Source: Gammaproteobacteria bacterium (GTDB lineage: Bacteria; Pseudomonadota; Gammaproteobacteria; Eutrophobiales; Eutrophobiaceae). From it: 6,408 nucleotides of DNA. Location of the stretch: NCBI GenBank assembly GCA_015661095.1, contig JACVQI010000115.1, positions 1-6,408 on the forward strand. Direction: 5' to 3'. Position 1 is the first letter of the stretch. Each line of letters begins with the position of its first letter. The translations under genes and the position numbers were made by a program. The notes below the pieces were generated by a model. That model was not told the DNA's origin. It did not search any database and worked only from the letters and a program-made list of their open reading frames with translations. Positions 1 to 5,606 of the stretch are shown piece after piece.

Positions 1-632
1 ATCGGAACGGCATCCTGACCATCCTGCACAGCCTGCGGCAGCAGACCCGCAAACCGGCCGGACAATTCAATTACGCCCTGGCGGATTTCCTCGCCCCCAA
101 GGAGACCGGTACCAGGGATTACATCGGCCTGTTCACGGTGACTGCCGGTGTCGGGATCGAAGATCATATCCGGCGCTTCGAGAGCGCGCATGACGATTAC
201 TCCGCGATTATGTTGAAGGCCCTGGCGGATCGTCTGGCCGAAGCCTTCGCCGAATGTCTGCATTACCGCATCCGTTCTGAATTCTGGGCCTATGCCACGG
301 ACGAGGACCTGGGCCAGAATGGTCTCATCGCTGAACGCTACCGCGGGATCCGGCCAGCCCCCGGTTATCCCGCCTGCCCGGACCACACCGAAAAGGGCCT
401 GCTCTGGGACCTGCTGCAGGTGGAAAAGAACACCGGCATGACGATCACGGAAAGCTTTGCCATGCAGCCGGCGGCCTCCGTCTGCGGCCTGTATTTCTCG
501 CATCCCCGCGCGCGCTATTTCGGCCTTGGCAAGATCAATCGCGATCAGGTTGAAGACTACGCCAAACGAAAATCCTTTGAATTACACGAGATGGAACGTT
601 GGCTGGCACCCAGTCTCGGTTACCAGCGTTGA
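1..632 (+). CDS. metH: Cobalamin-dependent methionine synthase, C-terminal part (AdoMet-binding activation domain); 5' end outside window
   Basis: The reading frame is open from the left edge (first full codon at position 3) to a TGA at 630-632, giving about 209 C-terminal residues of a protein that is about 1,230 residues in E. coli. What is visible is most of the activation domain. The hallmark RPAPGYPACPDHTEK lies at 351-395; its Arg and the GY are the AdoMet-contacting motif of this family. It is followed by a TESFAM segment, YFSHP, the RDQVEDYA segment and the WLAP.LGY ending, all typical of MetH. In the whole enzyme this cytosolic domain binds AdoMet and remethylates cob(II)alamin after accidental oxidation, while the missing upstream domains transfer methyl from 5-methyltetrahydrofolate to homocysteine. 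The internal GTG at 138 is not a start, because the family sequence continues upstream of it. The gene is convergent with acpH and its last 51 bp are shared antisense with that gene. Identification is secure; the gene is partial only because of the window edge. Confidence 0.97.
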   Translation, partial: RNGILTILHSLRQQTRKPAGQFNYALADFLAPKETGTRDYIGLFTVTAGVGIEDHIRRFESAHDDYSAIMLKALADRLAEAFAECLHYRIRSEFWAYATDEDLGQNGLIAERYRGIRPAPGYPACPDHTEKGLLWDLLQVEKNTGMTITESFAMQPAASVCGLYFSHPRARYFGLGKINRDQVEDYAKRKSFELHEMERWLAPSLGYQR

Positions 633-1226
633 TTCGGAAAGCGTGGCAGTAGTAGCTAGCGGCCGCGCATACAACTGCAATTGCGGAAAGAATTCCAGGA
701 AGCCGCGTTCCAGTTCGGAATAATTCTCCGCCACTTCCTCGATCGCGCCATGCAGATTATTTTGAAAGCGGATACGCCGCGATAATCGATTCAGGCTGCT
801 TTCCACTCCGGCCAACTCCAGATAAGAACCCAGCCAATCCTCTTGTATCATGTAGTGCATGGCCTGTTGCATGCGGGGCGGCATGCTGGTACGGCATTGC
901 CGGAGACAGTCGTAAACATAATCGATAAACTCAGATCGATGCTCAGCGCTGAACAACTGCCAGTGCCGGGATAGAAAATGGTCGAAACTGATATCGATAA
1001 TGATGCCTGCATAGCGCCGCCGTTGCTGGCTGAACAGTGATTTCAAATTTCTGACTAGCGGATGACTGTCGGTGTAGCGGTCCACGGCGCGGTGATGTTC
1101 CATCCCCCGCAGTATTGCCTCCGGCAGTTCCCGCACATCCACATGCTTGCGAAAATCCCCCATTAATGCCCCCAGCAGGGTTTTGGCTTCGCGCTGTGCC
1201 AGCAGTAAATGCGCCAGGTAATTCAT
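582..1226 (-). CDS. acpH: Acyl-carrier-protein phosphodiesterase (AcpH / DUF479 family)
   Basis: The 214-residue protein starts at ATG 1226 with MNYLAHL, the usual N-terminus of AcpH (E. coli begins MNFLAHL). The family hydrolyses holo-ACP to apo-ACP and 4'-phosphopantetheine in the cytosol and is described as a noncanonical HD-domain phosphohydrolase. Visible motifs are MGDF (Asp24), HHRAVDRYTDSHP (His45, Asp49, Asp53) and DHFLSRHW (Asp82, His83, His88), all aligning with E. coli AcpH. The region homologous to the about 193-residue E. coli protein ends near residue 188 (FFPQLQLYARPL). The last 24 or so residues are an extra, Thr/Ser-rich tail, and the last 17 codons including the stop are antisense to the end of metH. 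A one-base shift near 655-665 would bring a TAG into frame at about the usual length, so the tail may come from an old frameshift or stop loss. The start is 17 bp downstream of the IMPase-like stop, with no clear Shine-Dalgarno sequence, which suggests co-transcription. Family assignment is firm; activity is inferred. Confidence 0.9.
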   Translation of the reverse strand: MNYLAHLLLAQREAKTLLGALMGDFRKHVDVRELPEAILRGMEHHRAVDRYTDSHPLVRNLKSLFSQQRRRYAGIIIDISFDHFLSRHWQLFSAEHRSEFIDYVYDCLRQCRTSMPPRMQQAMHYMIQEDWLGSYLELAGVESSLNRLSRRIRFQNNLHGAIEEVAENYSELERGFLEFFPQLQLYARPLATTATLSESTLVTETGCQPTFHLV

Positions 1227-1243
1227 ATCGGTGTGACGTATGG

Positions 1244-2008
1244 CTAACGGCTGTTCGCGATTAAATCCAGCAGATCATTATGCAGTGCTGGAGTCGAGGC
1301 CAGGACGTAAGAGCGGTTTTCCAGGTTCCAGGGCCGACCATCGATGTCCGTGACGATGGCGCCGGCCGCGGCGGCGATGAAACATCCGGCGGCAGTGTGC
1401 ACGCTGGATAAATGTTCGGAGAAATGCACCAGCCCGGCGATGCGTCCCGCCGCCACATAGGGGTAAGCGATGGACGAGGAAAACTGCCAGATATACCAGC
1501 GTTTGGACAGCATGGCGGCCCGGACCAGATCCGCCGAGTGTTGGCCACGCCCACCCAGCCACAGGGTATTACTGCTGTCAGTGACGGCAATTTTTCGATC
1601 GACGCCGTTTTTACGCACATGAGCCCTCATGCCCTGTTCCGCATAGACGGTTTCGCCGTTATTACCCAGACCGACCGCCGCCAGGGTGACGGTATTGTTC
1701 TCCACCAGGGCGACATTGGTGCAATACAAGGGCACGTCGGAGGCATAGGGACGGGTACCGCAGATGGGGTCCACCAGCCAGTAGGGCCGGCCGGCGATCG
1801 GGGTGCCGCCGCGTTCCTCGCCGACGATGGGATAGTCCGGAAATGCCTGAGTCAGCTCCGCGCGGATACTGTCTTCGCACAGGATGTCGGTATGGGTGAC
1901 GAGATCGATACCACCCTTCGAGGTGACCGTCTCTGCTCCTTCCCGGCTGTCGGCGATTTTGATCGCATTGGTCACGGCCCGAATCGCTGTTTCAGTTTCT
2001 AGTCGCAC
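1244..2008 (-). CDS. Inositol-monophosphatase-family protein with altered metal-binding residues
   Basis: This is a 254-residue protein, the usual length for the IMPase/FBPase/CysQ superfamily of Mg-dependent phosphatases. The fold markers are in order: the THTD motif with Asp41, VGEE with Glu64/Glu65, WLVDPICGT with Asp80, a YVAAGRIAG segment near 184-192, and HTAAG near 204-208 followed by AGAIVTDIDGRPW. The canonical DPxDGT motif reads DPICGT here: the second aspartate, a metal ligand (Asp93 in human IMPA1), is Cys83 (codon TGC). The canonical WD before AAG reads VH, so the last metal-ligand aspartate (Asp220 in IMPA1) is His204. Ordinary IMPase chemistry is therefore doubtful. It may be a subfamily with another metal or substrate, or a non-catalytic protein. 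The start is GTG at 2008, chosen because a GGAG sits 6 bases upstream (2015-2018) and the family N-terminus follows. It is the first gene of a probable two-gene unit with acpH. The family is clear; the substrate is unknown. Confidence 0.88.
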   Translation of the reverse strand: MRLETETAIRAVTNAIKIADSREGAETVTSKGGIDLVTHTDILCEDSIRAELTQAFPDYPIVGEERGGTPIAGRPYWLVDPICGTRPYASDVPLYCTNVALVENNTVTLAAVGLGNNGETVYAEQGMRAHVRKNGVDRKIAVTDSSNTLWLGGRGQHSADLVRAAMLSKRWYIWQFSSSIAYPYVAAGRIAGLVHFSEHLSSVHTAAGCFIAAAAGAIVTDIDGRPWNLENRSYVLASTPALHNDLLDLIANSR

Positions 2009-2014
2009 TTGTTT

Positions 2015-2019
2015 CTCCA
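2015..2019 (-). promoter_or_regulatory. Ribosome binding site for the GTG-started IMPase-like gene
   Basis: Read on the minus strand, TGGAG lies with 6 bases (AAACAA) between it and the GTG at 2008-2006. This good Shine-Dalgarno match at normal spacing supports the GTG as the true start. Confidence 0.7.
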
Positions 2020-2134
2020 GTAGCTATTCTTGCAGATCCGGTAGTTTACAGGGACATCCGGTTACGCCCAAATCGTACCGTTAACAACAGTAAAATAGCG
2101 TATGATCGATTGTGTTAGTTAGTACATTAACGGC

Positions 2135-2140
2135 GGAGGG
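2135..2140 (+). promoter_or_regulatory. Ribosome binding site deciding a TTG start
   Basis: GGAGGG, close to an ideal Shine-Dalgarno sequence, lies 7 bases before TTG at 2148. An upstream in-frame GTG at 2112 has no such site and would add 12 residues ahead of the Rossmann strand, where this family normally begins within one to three residues. The site therefore selects the TTG. Confidence 0.8.
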
Positions 2141-2147
2141 CTATACA

Positions 2148-3044
2148 TTGAAACTACTGGTTACCGGCGCCAATGGCAATCTGGCGGGCGCTGTCATAGA
2201 AAATCTGCGGGCTATCCTGCCTGACCGTAAGTTCCTTGCCGTCGGGACGCGTAACACAGACTCGGCCTATGCGAGGCAACTGGCTGCAGCCGGCATCACG
2301 GTCAGACATCTCGATTTTATGAATGCCGGCAGCGTCACCGCTGCGCTTGCCGGTATTGACAGAATGCTCATGATCTCAACCTATGATCCAAATGACATCC
2401 GCATCCAGCAACACCGTACTGCCATAGACGCGGCCGTCAAGGCAGGCGTGCATCACGTCATCTATACCAGTTGCATCAACGCTGATCCCGCATCGGCATT
2501 CGAACACAACTCCCAGGTACACGCTCCGACGGAAGCAATGATCAAGGCTTCCGGGCTGCAATATACCTTTCTCCGCCATAATCTTTATACCGAATTTCTG
2601 CTGATGGATCTGAAAGAAACGCTGACGTCAGGTCAATTACAACGCGGTGGTGGCGGCGCCCGGATCGCATTTATCGGAAGGGATGACCTCGGTGTGTCGG
2701 CCGCCCGGGTGCTGGCAGGTGACGGCCACGGGAACGTGATTTACACCGAAACCGGACCTGAAGCTCTCTCCTACACGGAAGCCGCCGCCATCATGAGCGA
2801 GGTCTTCGAACGGCCAATCAAATACGTCGAGCTAACGGCGCAACAATGGTACCAGCGGAGTATGGGCATGGGCTATCCCGAACCAGTGGCCCGGGCATCG
2901 ATGAGCAATGTCATTGCGGCCAGCAAGGGTGAATTCAGCACCGTTTCGCGGGATTATGAAAAAATTACCGGCCGGTCAGCCAGATCAGTACGGCAACTGC
3001 TGCTCGACAACAAGGCCCGATATCTCAAAGTATACGCCGCCTGA
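2148..3044 (+). CDS. NmrA/QorB-like NAD(P)-binding protein (atypical short-chain dehydrogenase/reductase)
   Basis: The protein is 298 residues from the TTG start. It opens with MKLLVTGANGNLAG, a Rossmann nucleotide-binding loop (Gly7, Gly10) in which the usual third glycine position is Ala13. An Arg-Asn pair after the second strand (residues 35-36) is of the kind that favours NADPH in QorB-like proteins. Further family marks are HVIYTS at 103-108, the HAPTEAMIKASGLQYTFLR segment and the NLYTEF stretch around 145-150. The YxxxK catalytic pair of classical SDRs is not evident at the usual place, which is normal for NmrA/QorB/SDR_a5-type proteins. Some of these reduce quinones or azo compounds; others only sense NADP. 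No signal peptide or membrane segment is apparent, so it is probably cytosolic. It stands alone on the plus strand, diverging from the IMPase-like gene and converging on rimO with 32 bp between the stops. Its substrate cannot be named. Confidence 0.88.
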   Translation: MKLLVTGANGNLAGAVIENLRAILPDRKFLAVGTRNTDSAYARQLAAAGITVRHLDFMNAGSVTAALAGIDRMLMISTYDPNDIRIQQHRTAIDAAVKAGVHHVIYTSCINADPASAFEHNSQVHAPTEAMIKASGLQYTFLRHNLYTEFLLMDLKETLTSGQLQRGGGGARIAFIGRDDLGVSAARVLAGDGHGNVIYTETGPEALSYTEAAAIMSEVFERPIKYVELTAQQWYQRSMGMGYPEPVARASMSNVIAASKGEFSTVSRDYEKITGRSARSVRQLLLDNKARYLKVYAA

Positions 3045-3050
3045 TGCAAT

Positions 3051-3092
3051 ACCGTGCCAGCTCGAGTACAAACGCTTTAGCGGACGGTTTTT
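3051..3092 (+). terminator. Weak candidate intrinsic terminator after the NmrA-like gene
   Basis: ACCGT at 3051-3055 can pair with ACGGT at 3084-3088, extended by CC/GG with one bulged G, and five T follow at 3088-3092. The loop is long and contains a small CGCT-TT-AGCG element at 3073-3082. The structure lies partly inside the 3' end of rimO. It is the only terminator-like element between these convergent genes, but the stem is short, so this is a low-confidence call. Confidence 0.22.
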
Positions 3093-4402
3093 CCCCATAA
3101 ATCATAGTCCCCGGCCCGGCTGATTTTGACATTGACAATGCCGCCAGGCTGCAAAACGCGCCGGCTCTTAAGATAAACCAGACCATCGATTTCCGGGGCA
3201 TCCGCGTGCGAGCGTCCGATATATTCTGTTCCGTTCACCTTATCGATGATGACCGGCAGAGTCCGGCCGACCTTGTGCTGCAATTTCGCGGCACTGATCC
3301 CGGCCTGGATCTGCATGAACCGGTGCCAGCGTTGTTCCTTGATTTCCGCCGGCACGGTGCCGGGCAGATCGTTGGCTGCGGCACCAGCCACCGGCGAATA
3401 TTGAAAACAGCCGACTCGATCCAGTTGTGCCACCTGCAGGAATCCCAGCAGGGTGTCAAAATCAGCTTCGGTTTCGCCGGGGAACCCGACGATGAAAGTC
3501 GAGCGGATGGTGAGTTCCGGACAGATCGCCCGCCATGCAGCAATTCTGGCCAATGTATCCTCGGCCGCGGCCGGTCGCCGCATTTGTTTCAGAACCCGCG
3601 GACTGCCGTGTTGAAACGGAGCGTCGAGATAGGGCAAGAGTTTGCCTTCCGCCATCAACGGGATGATCTTGTCGACATGGGGATAGGGATAGACGTAATG
3701 TAGCCGCACCCATACGCCCAGACTGGCCAGAGCTGTACATAGTCCCAGCAGATCCGCCTTGACCGGCCGGCCCTGCCAGAAGCCGGTCTGATAGCGAATA
3801 TCCGAACCATAGGCACTGGTGTCCTGCGCTATCACCAGCAGTTCCTTGACACCAGCCTGCACCAGTCCTTCGGCCTCGCCCATGACGTCATCGATGCTTC
3901 TGCTGACCAGGCGGCCGCGCATGGACGGAATGATGCAGAAACTGCAATGATGATTGCATCCCTCGGAAATTTTCAGGTAGGAATAGTGGGCGGGCGTAAG
4001 TTTGATACCCTGCGGCGGCACCAGATCGACGAACGGATCATGATTTTTGATCGGCGGCAGATGTTGATGCACGGCATCAACCACCTCGGCATATTGCTGC
4101 GGTCCGGTGACCGTCAGGATCTGCGGATAGCGGGACCTGATCTCTTCCGCCTGGACGCCGAGACAACCGGTAACGATGACCCGGCCGTTTTCCGCGAGGG
4201 CCTCGCCGATAGTCTCCAGCGATTCCGCTTTGGCGCTGTCGATAAAGCCGCAGGTATTCACCACGACCACGTCGGCATCGGTATAAGTATTGACGATAGT
4301 GTACCCATCCTGGCGCAAGCGGGTCAGGATCCGTTCCGAATCCACCAGCGCCTTCGGGCATCCCAGGCTGATGAAACCAACTTTGGCGGCAGATTCAGTC
4401 AT
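3077..4402 (-). CDS. rimO: Ribosomal protein S12 methylthiotransferase RimO
   Basis: The product is 441 residues, the same length as E. coli RimO. This radical-AdoMet enzyme adds a methylthio group to the beta-carbon of a conserved aspartate of ribosomal protein S12 (Asp88/89). The N-terminal MTTase domain carries its three cluster cysteines in LGCPK (Cys15), NTCGF (Cys51) and TGCLG (Cys80). The radical-SAM domain has CNHHCSFC (Cys149, Cys153, Cys156), followed by IIPSMRGRLVSRS and, further on, FIVGFPGETE. The last 65 or so residues form the TRAM domain. LGCPKALVDSE and the Y-PYPHVD region point to RimO rather than MiaB. The start at ATG 4402 gives the family N-terminus, but I see no clear Shine-Dalgarno sequence before it. 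It is on the same strand as metA, 106 bp downstream of it, so it could be read through from metA or have its own promoter; an AT-rich TATTAT element at about 4445-4453 is a possible -10 without a good -35. Confidence 0.97.
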   Translation of the reverse strand: MTESAAKVGFISLGCPKALVDSERILTRLRQDGYTIVNTYTDADVVVVNTCGFIDSAKAESLETIGEALAENGRVIVTGCLGVQAEEIRSRYPQILTVTGPQQYAEVVDAVHQHLPPIKNHDPFVDLVPPQGIKLTPAHYSYLKISEGCNHHCSFCIIPSMRGRLVSRSIDDVMGEAEGLVQAGVKELLVIAQDTSAYGSDIRYQTGFWQGRPVKADLLGLCTALASLGVWVRLHYVYPYPHVDKIIPLMAEGKLLPYLDAPFQHGSPRVLKQMRRPAAAEDTLARIAAWRAICPELTIRSTFIVGFPGETEADFDTLLGFLQVAQLDRVGCFQYSPVAGAAANDLPGTVPAEIKEQRWHRFMQIQAGISAAKLQHKVGRTLPVIIDKVNGTEYIGRSHADAPEIDGLVYLKSRRVLQPGGIVNVKISRAGDYDLWGKTVR

Positions 4403-4458
4403 TTTTTAACAGTTGTGTAAATCAATGGTGGAATGGGTCGAGGCATAATAATAACTCA

Positions 4459-4474
4459 TGGCTATGCATGGCCA
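4459..4474. repeat. Small imperfect inverted repeat in the metA-rimO gap
   Basis: TGGCTATGCATGGCCA can fold into a 6-bp stem (with one G-U pair) closed by a four-base loop; its centre is the palindrome ATGCAT. It lies in the 106-bp non-coding gap between the metA stop and the rimO start. Read on the minus strand it is followed within a few bases by AT-rich TTATTATTAT, but not by a T-run, so it is at best a poor terminator. An operator or a chance palindrome is equally possible. Confidence 0.25.
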
Positions 4475-4508
4475 GGAATTATGTAAGGTTTAAAGGAAGG
4501 GAGCCGGC

Positions 4509-5576
4509 TCAGGCCAGTCCCAGTGGATTGTCCGGATCGATGTCATCGCGGAAAGGCAGGCGCCGGTCATTGTGCGTGATCTGGTACACCTGGCCGATCC
4601 AGTTGTTAATCACAGCTTCGGCGCTGTCGTGCCAGGTGTTATCGATGTGATCCAGTAACAGCGCCTCGGGAAACTGTTCCGCCTGTCGGGATTGGCGTCT
4701 GGTGGCAATGGCCCGATCCCGGTATTCCTCCAGGATGGCTCGGTTGCGCAGGGAAAAATAATTCTCCGGAAAGGATGGGTAGTCATCGGTTTCACCAAAG
4801 ACATAACGGCCCACCTCGCGTTTGTATTCCTTCAACAGGCTGACGACATCATATTCAGGATGACCCTGGGAAAAGATCAGGCGGAACCCATCCCGGCTCG
4901 TCGCCAGGTGCACGCCTGCTTCTTCACTTTCCACCAGAATCCTGAGCCCGGCCTGTTCCATCTGTTTGCGATCCACCTGATAAAAGCGTGAGTGCGGCAC
5001 GTCAAACCGGGTGTTGACGTCCGCCACCAGTGGATGGCGCCGGGACATCACTTTGTGTGAATACACTCCCCAGCGTTTGCCAGTGGTTAACAGGTAGCGA
5101 TGGATGCCATAGCGAAATTGCAGCACTGCATGTGTGGCCAGGCAGGAACATAACGTCGACGTGATATTGGCGTAGGCCCAGTCGATGATTTCATTCAGGG
5201 GCTTCCAGAACGGCAATGCCGATAACTCCGGCCCCGGCGTCGTCCCGGAGATGATCAGGGCATCGAGCCCCTCTTTCTTGATATCGGCGAATCGTTTGTA
5301 ATATTGATCAATGTGTTTCCGACCCGCTTCACCGCGCGGCAATTCATCCAGCGTGAATGGATGGATATAAAATTGTGCGATTTGATTGCTTTCACCGATG
5401 AGCCGGAAAAATTGCCGCTCCGTCGCCTCCAGGGCCTTGTCCGGCATCATGTTGAGCAGACCGATATGCAGTTCGCGGATATCCTGGTGCAAGGCACGAT
5501 CACTGGCGATGATGGTCGTCCCCTCACCTTGCAATCGCTTGAAACTGGGCAGATTCGTATTGGCTACCAGCGGCAT
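4509..5576 (-). CDS. metA: Homoserine O-acyltransferase (probably O-succinyltransferase), MetA/HTS family
   Basis: This 355-residue protein belongs to the MetA family, which acylates the hydroxyl of L-homoserine from an acyl-CoA, the first committed step of methionine synthesis, in the cytosol. It aligns with E. coli MetA through LLNMMPDKALEATERQF (near 40-56), TSTLCSC (catalytic Cys145, matching E. coli Cys142), GVYSHKV, PHSRF, GHPEYD (His239 and Glu241, completing the active site), ENYF and NNWIGQVYQIT. The position that sets acyl preference in the family (Gly111 in E. coli for succinyl-CoA, Glu in acetyl-CoA users) aligns with Gly115 in SGTTPG, favouring succinyl-CoA; this rests on alignment by eye. 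At 355 residues it is longer than the usual 300-310, with extra sequence before DNTWHDS and at the C-terminus, and CLATHA replaces the enterobacterial CWAVQA. The start is ATG 5576 with GGGG 8 bases upstream. It lies 30 bp after the P-loop ATPase gene, so the two are probably co-transcribed. No MetJ box or riboswitch is visible in that short gap. Confidence 0.92.
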   Translation of the reverse strand: MPLVANTNLPSFKRLQGEGTTIIASDRALHQDIRELHIGLLNMMPDKALEATERQFFRLIGESNQIAQFYIHPFTLDELPRGEAGRKHIDQYYKRFADIKKEGLDALIISGTTPGPELSALPFWKPLNEIIDWAYANITSTLCSCLATHAVLQFRYGIHRYLLTTGKRWGVYSHKVMSRRHPLVADVNTRFDVPHSRFYQVDRKQMEQAGLRILVESEEAGVHLATSRDGFRLIFSQGHPEYDVVSLLKEYKREVGRYVFGETDDYPSFPENYFSLRNRAILEEYRDRAIATRRQSRQAEQFPEALLLDHIDNTWHDSAEAVINNWIGQVYQITHNDRRLPFRDDIDPDNPLGLA

Positions 5577-5606
5577 GTATCAAACCCCGTATTTAATTCG
5601 TGCATC

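Larger units (their letters stand above)
2009..2147. promoter_or_regulatory. Divergent intergenic region with probable promoters for the IMPase-like/acpH unit and the NmrA-like gene
   Basis: This is the only place in the window where two genes diverge, so promoters in both directions are expected. On the plus strand the best -10 candidate is TATGAT at 2101-2106; TTAACA at 2081-2086 resembles a -35 box but is only 14 bases away, too short for a standard promoter. On the minus strand TTGGGC (2071-2066) and TAAACT (2048-2043) are separated by 17 bases, but both are weak matches. The stretch 2080-2131 is AT-rich and repeats GTTA/TAAC several times (GTTA at 2114 and 2118, TAAC at 2128-2131, GTTAAC at 2080-2085), which could hold an operator. 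No recognised regulator site or riboswitch was found. The location is well supported; the individual boxes are guesses. Confidence 0.4.

Noticed and set aside
655..666. Adjacent NheI- and NotI-like sites (GCTAGC overlapping GCGGCCGC) between metH and the acpH core, suggesting a vector or cloning junction
   Set aside because: metH to the left and acpH to the right both continue as natural sequence in their expected orientation, the acpH frame reads through the site, and no other vector sequence is present. In GC-rich DNA this is likely chance.
1412..2002. Plus-strand open frame of 196 codons antisense to the IMPase-like gene
   Set aside because: The opposite strand encodes an ordered set of IMPase-family motifs with a good ribosome binding site; the antisense frame has no family resemblance.
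3206..4420. Two plus-strand open frames (3206-3703 and 3947-4420) antisense to rimO
   Set aside because: RimO is full length with all six cluster cysteines. The antisense translations show no recognisable domain.
4501..4510. Perfect palindrome GAGCCGGCTC at the metA stop codon as an intrinsic terminator
   Set aside because: It has no loop and no following T-run on the minus strand, so it does not make a standard terminator.
5577..5606. MetJ box or SAM riboswitch upstream of metA
   Set aside because: The gap is only 30 bp and contains neither an AGACGTCT-like repeat nor room for a riboswitch; any such control would lie upstream of the ATPase gene, outside the window.
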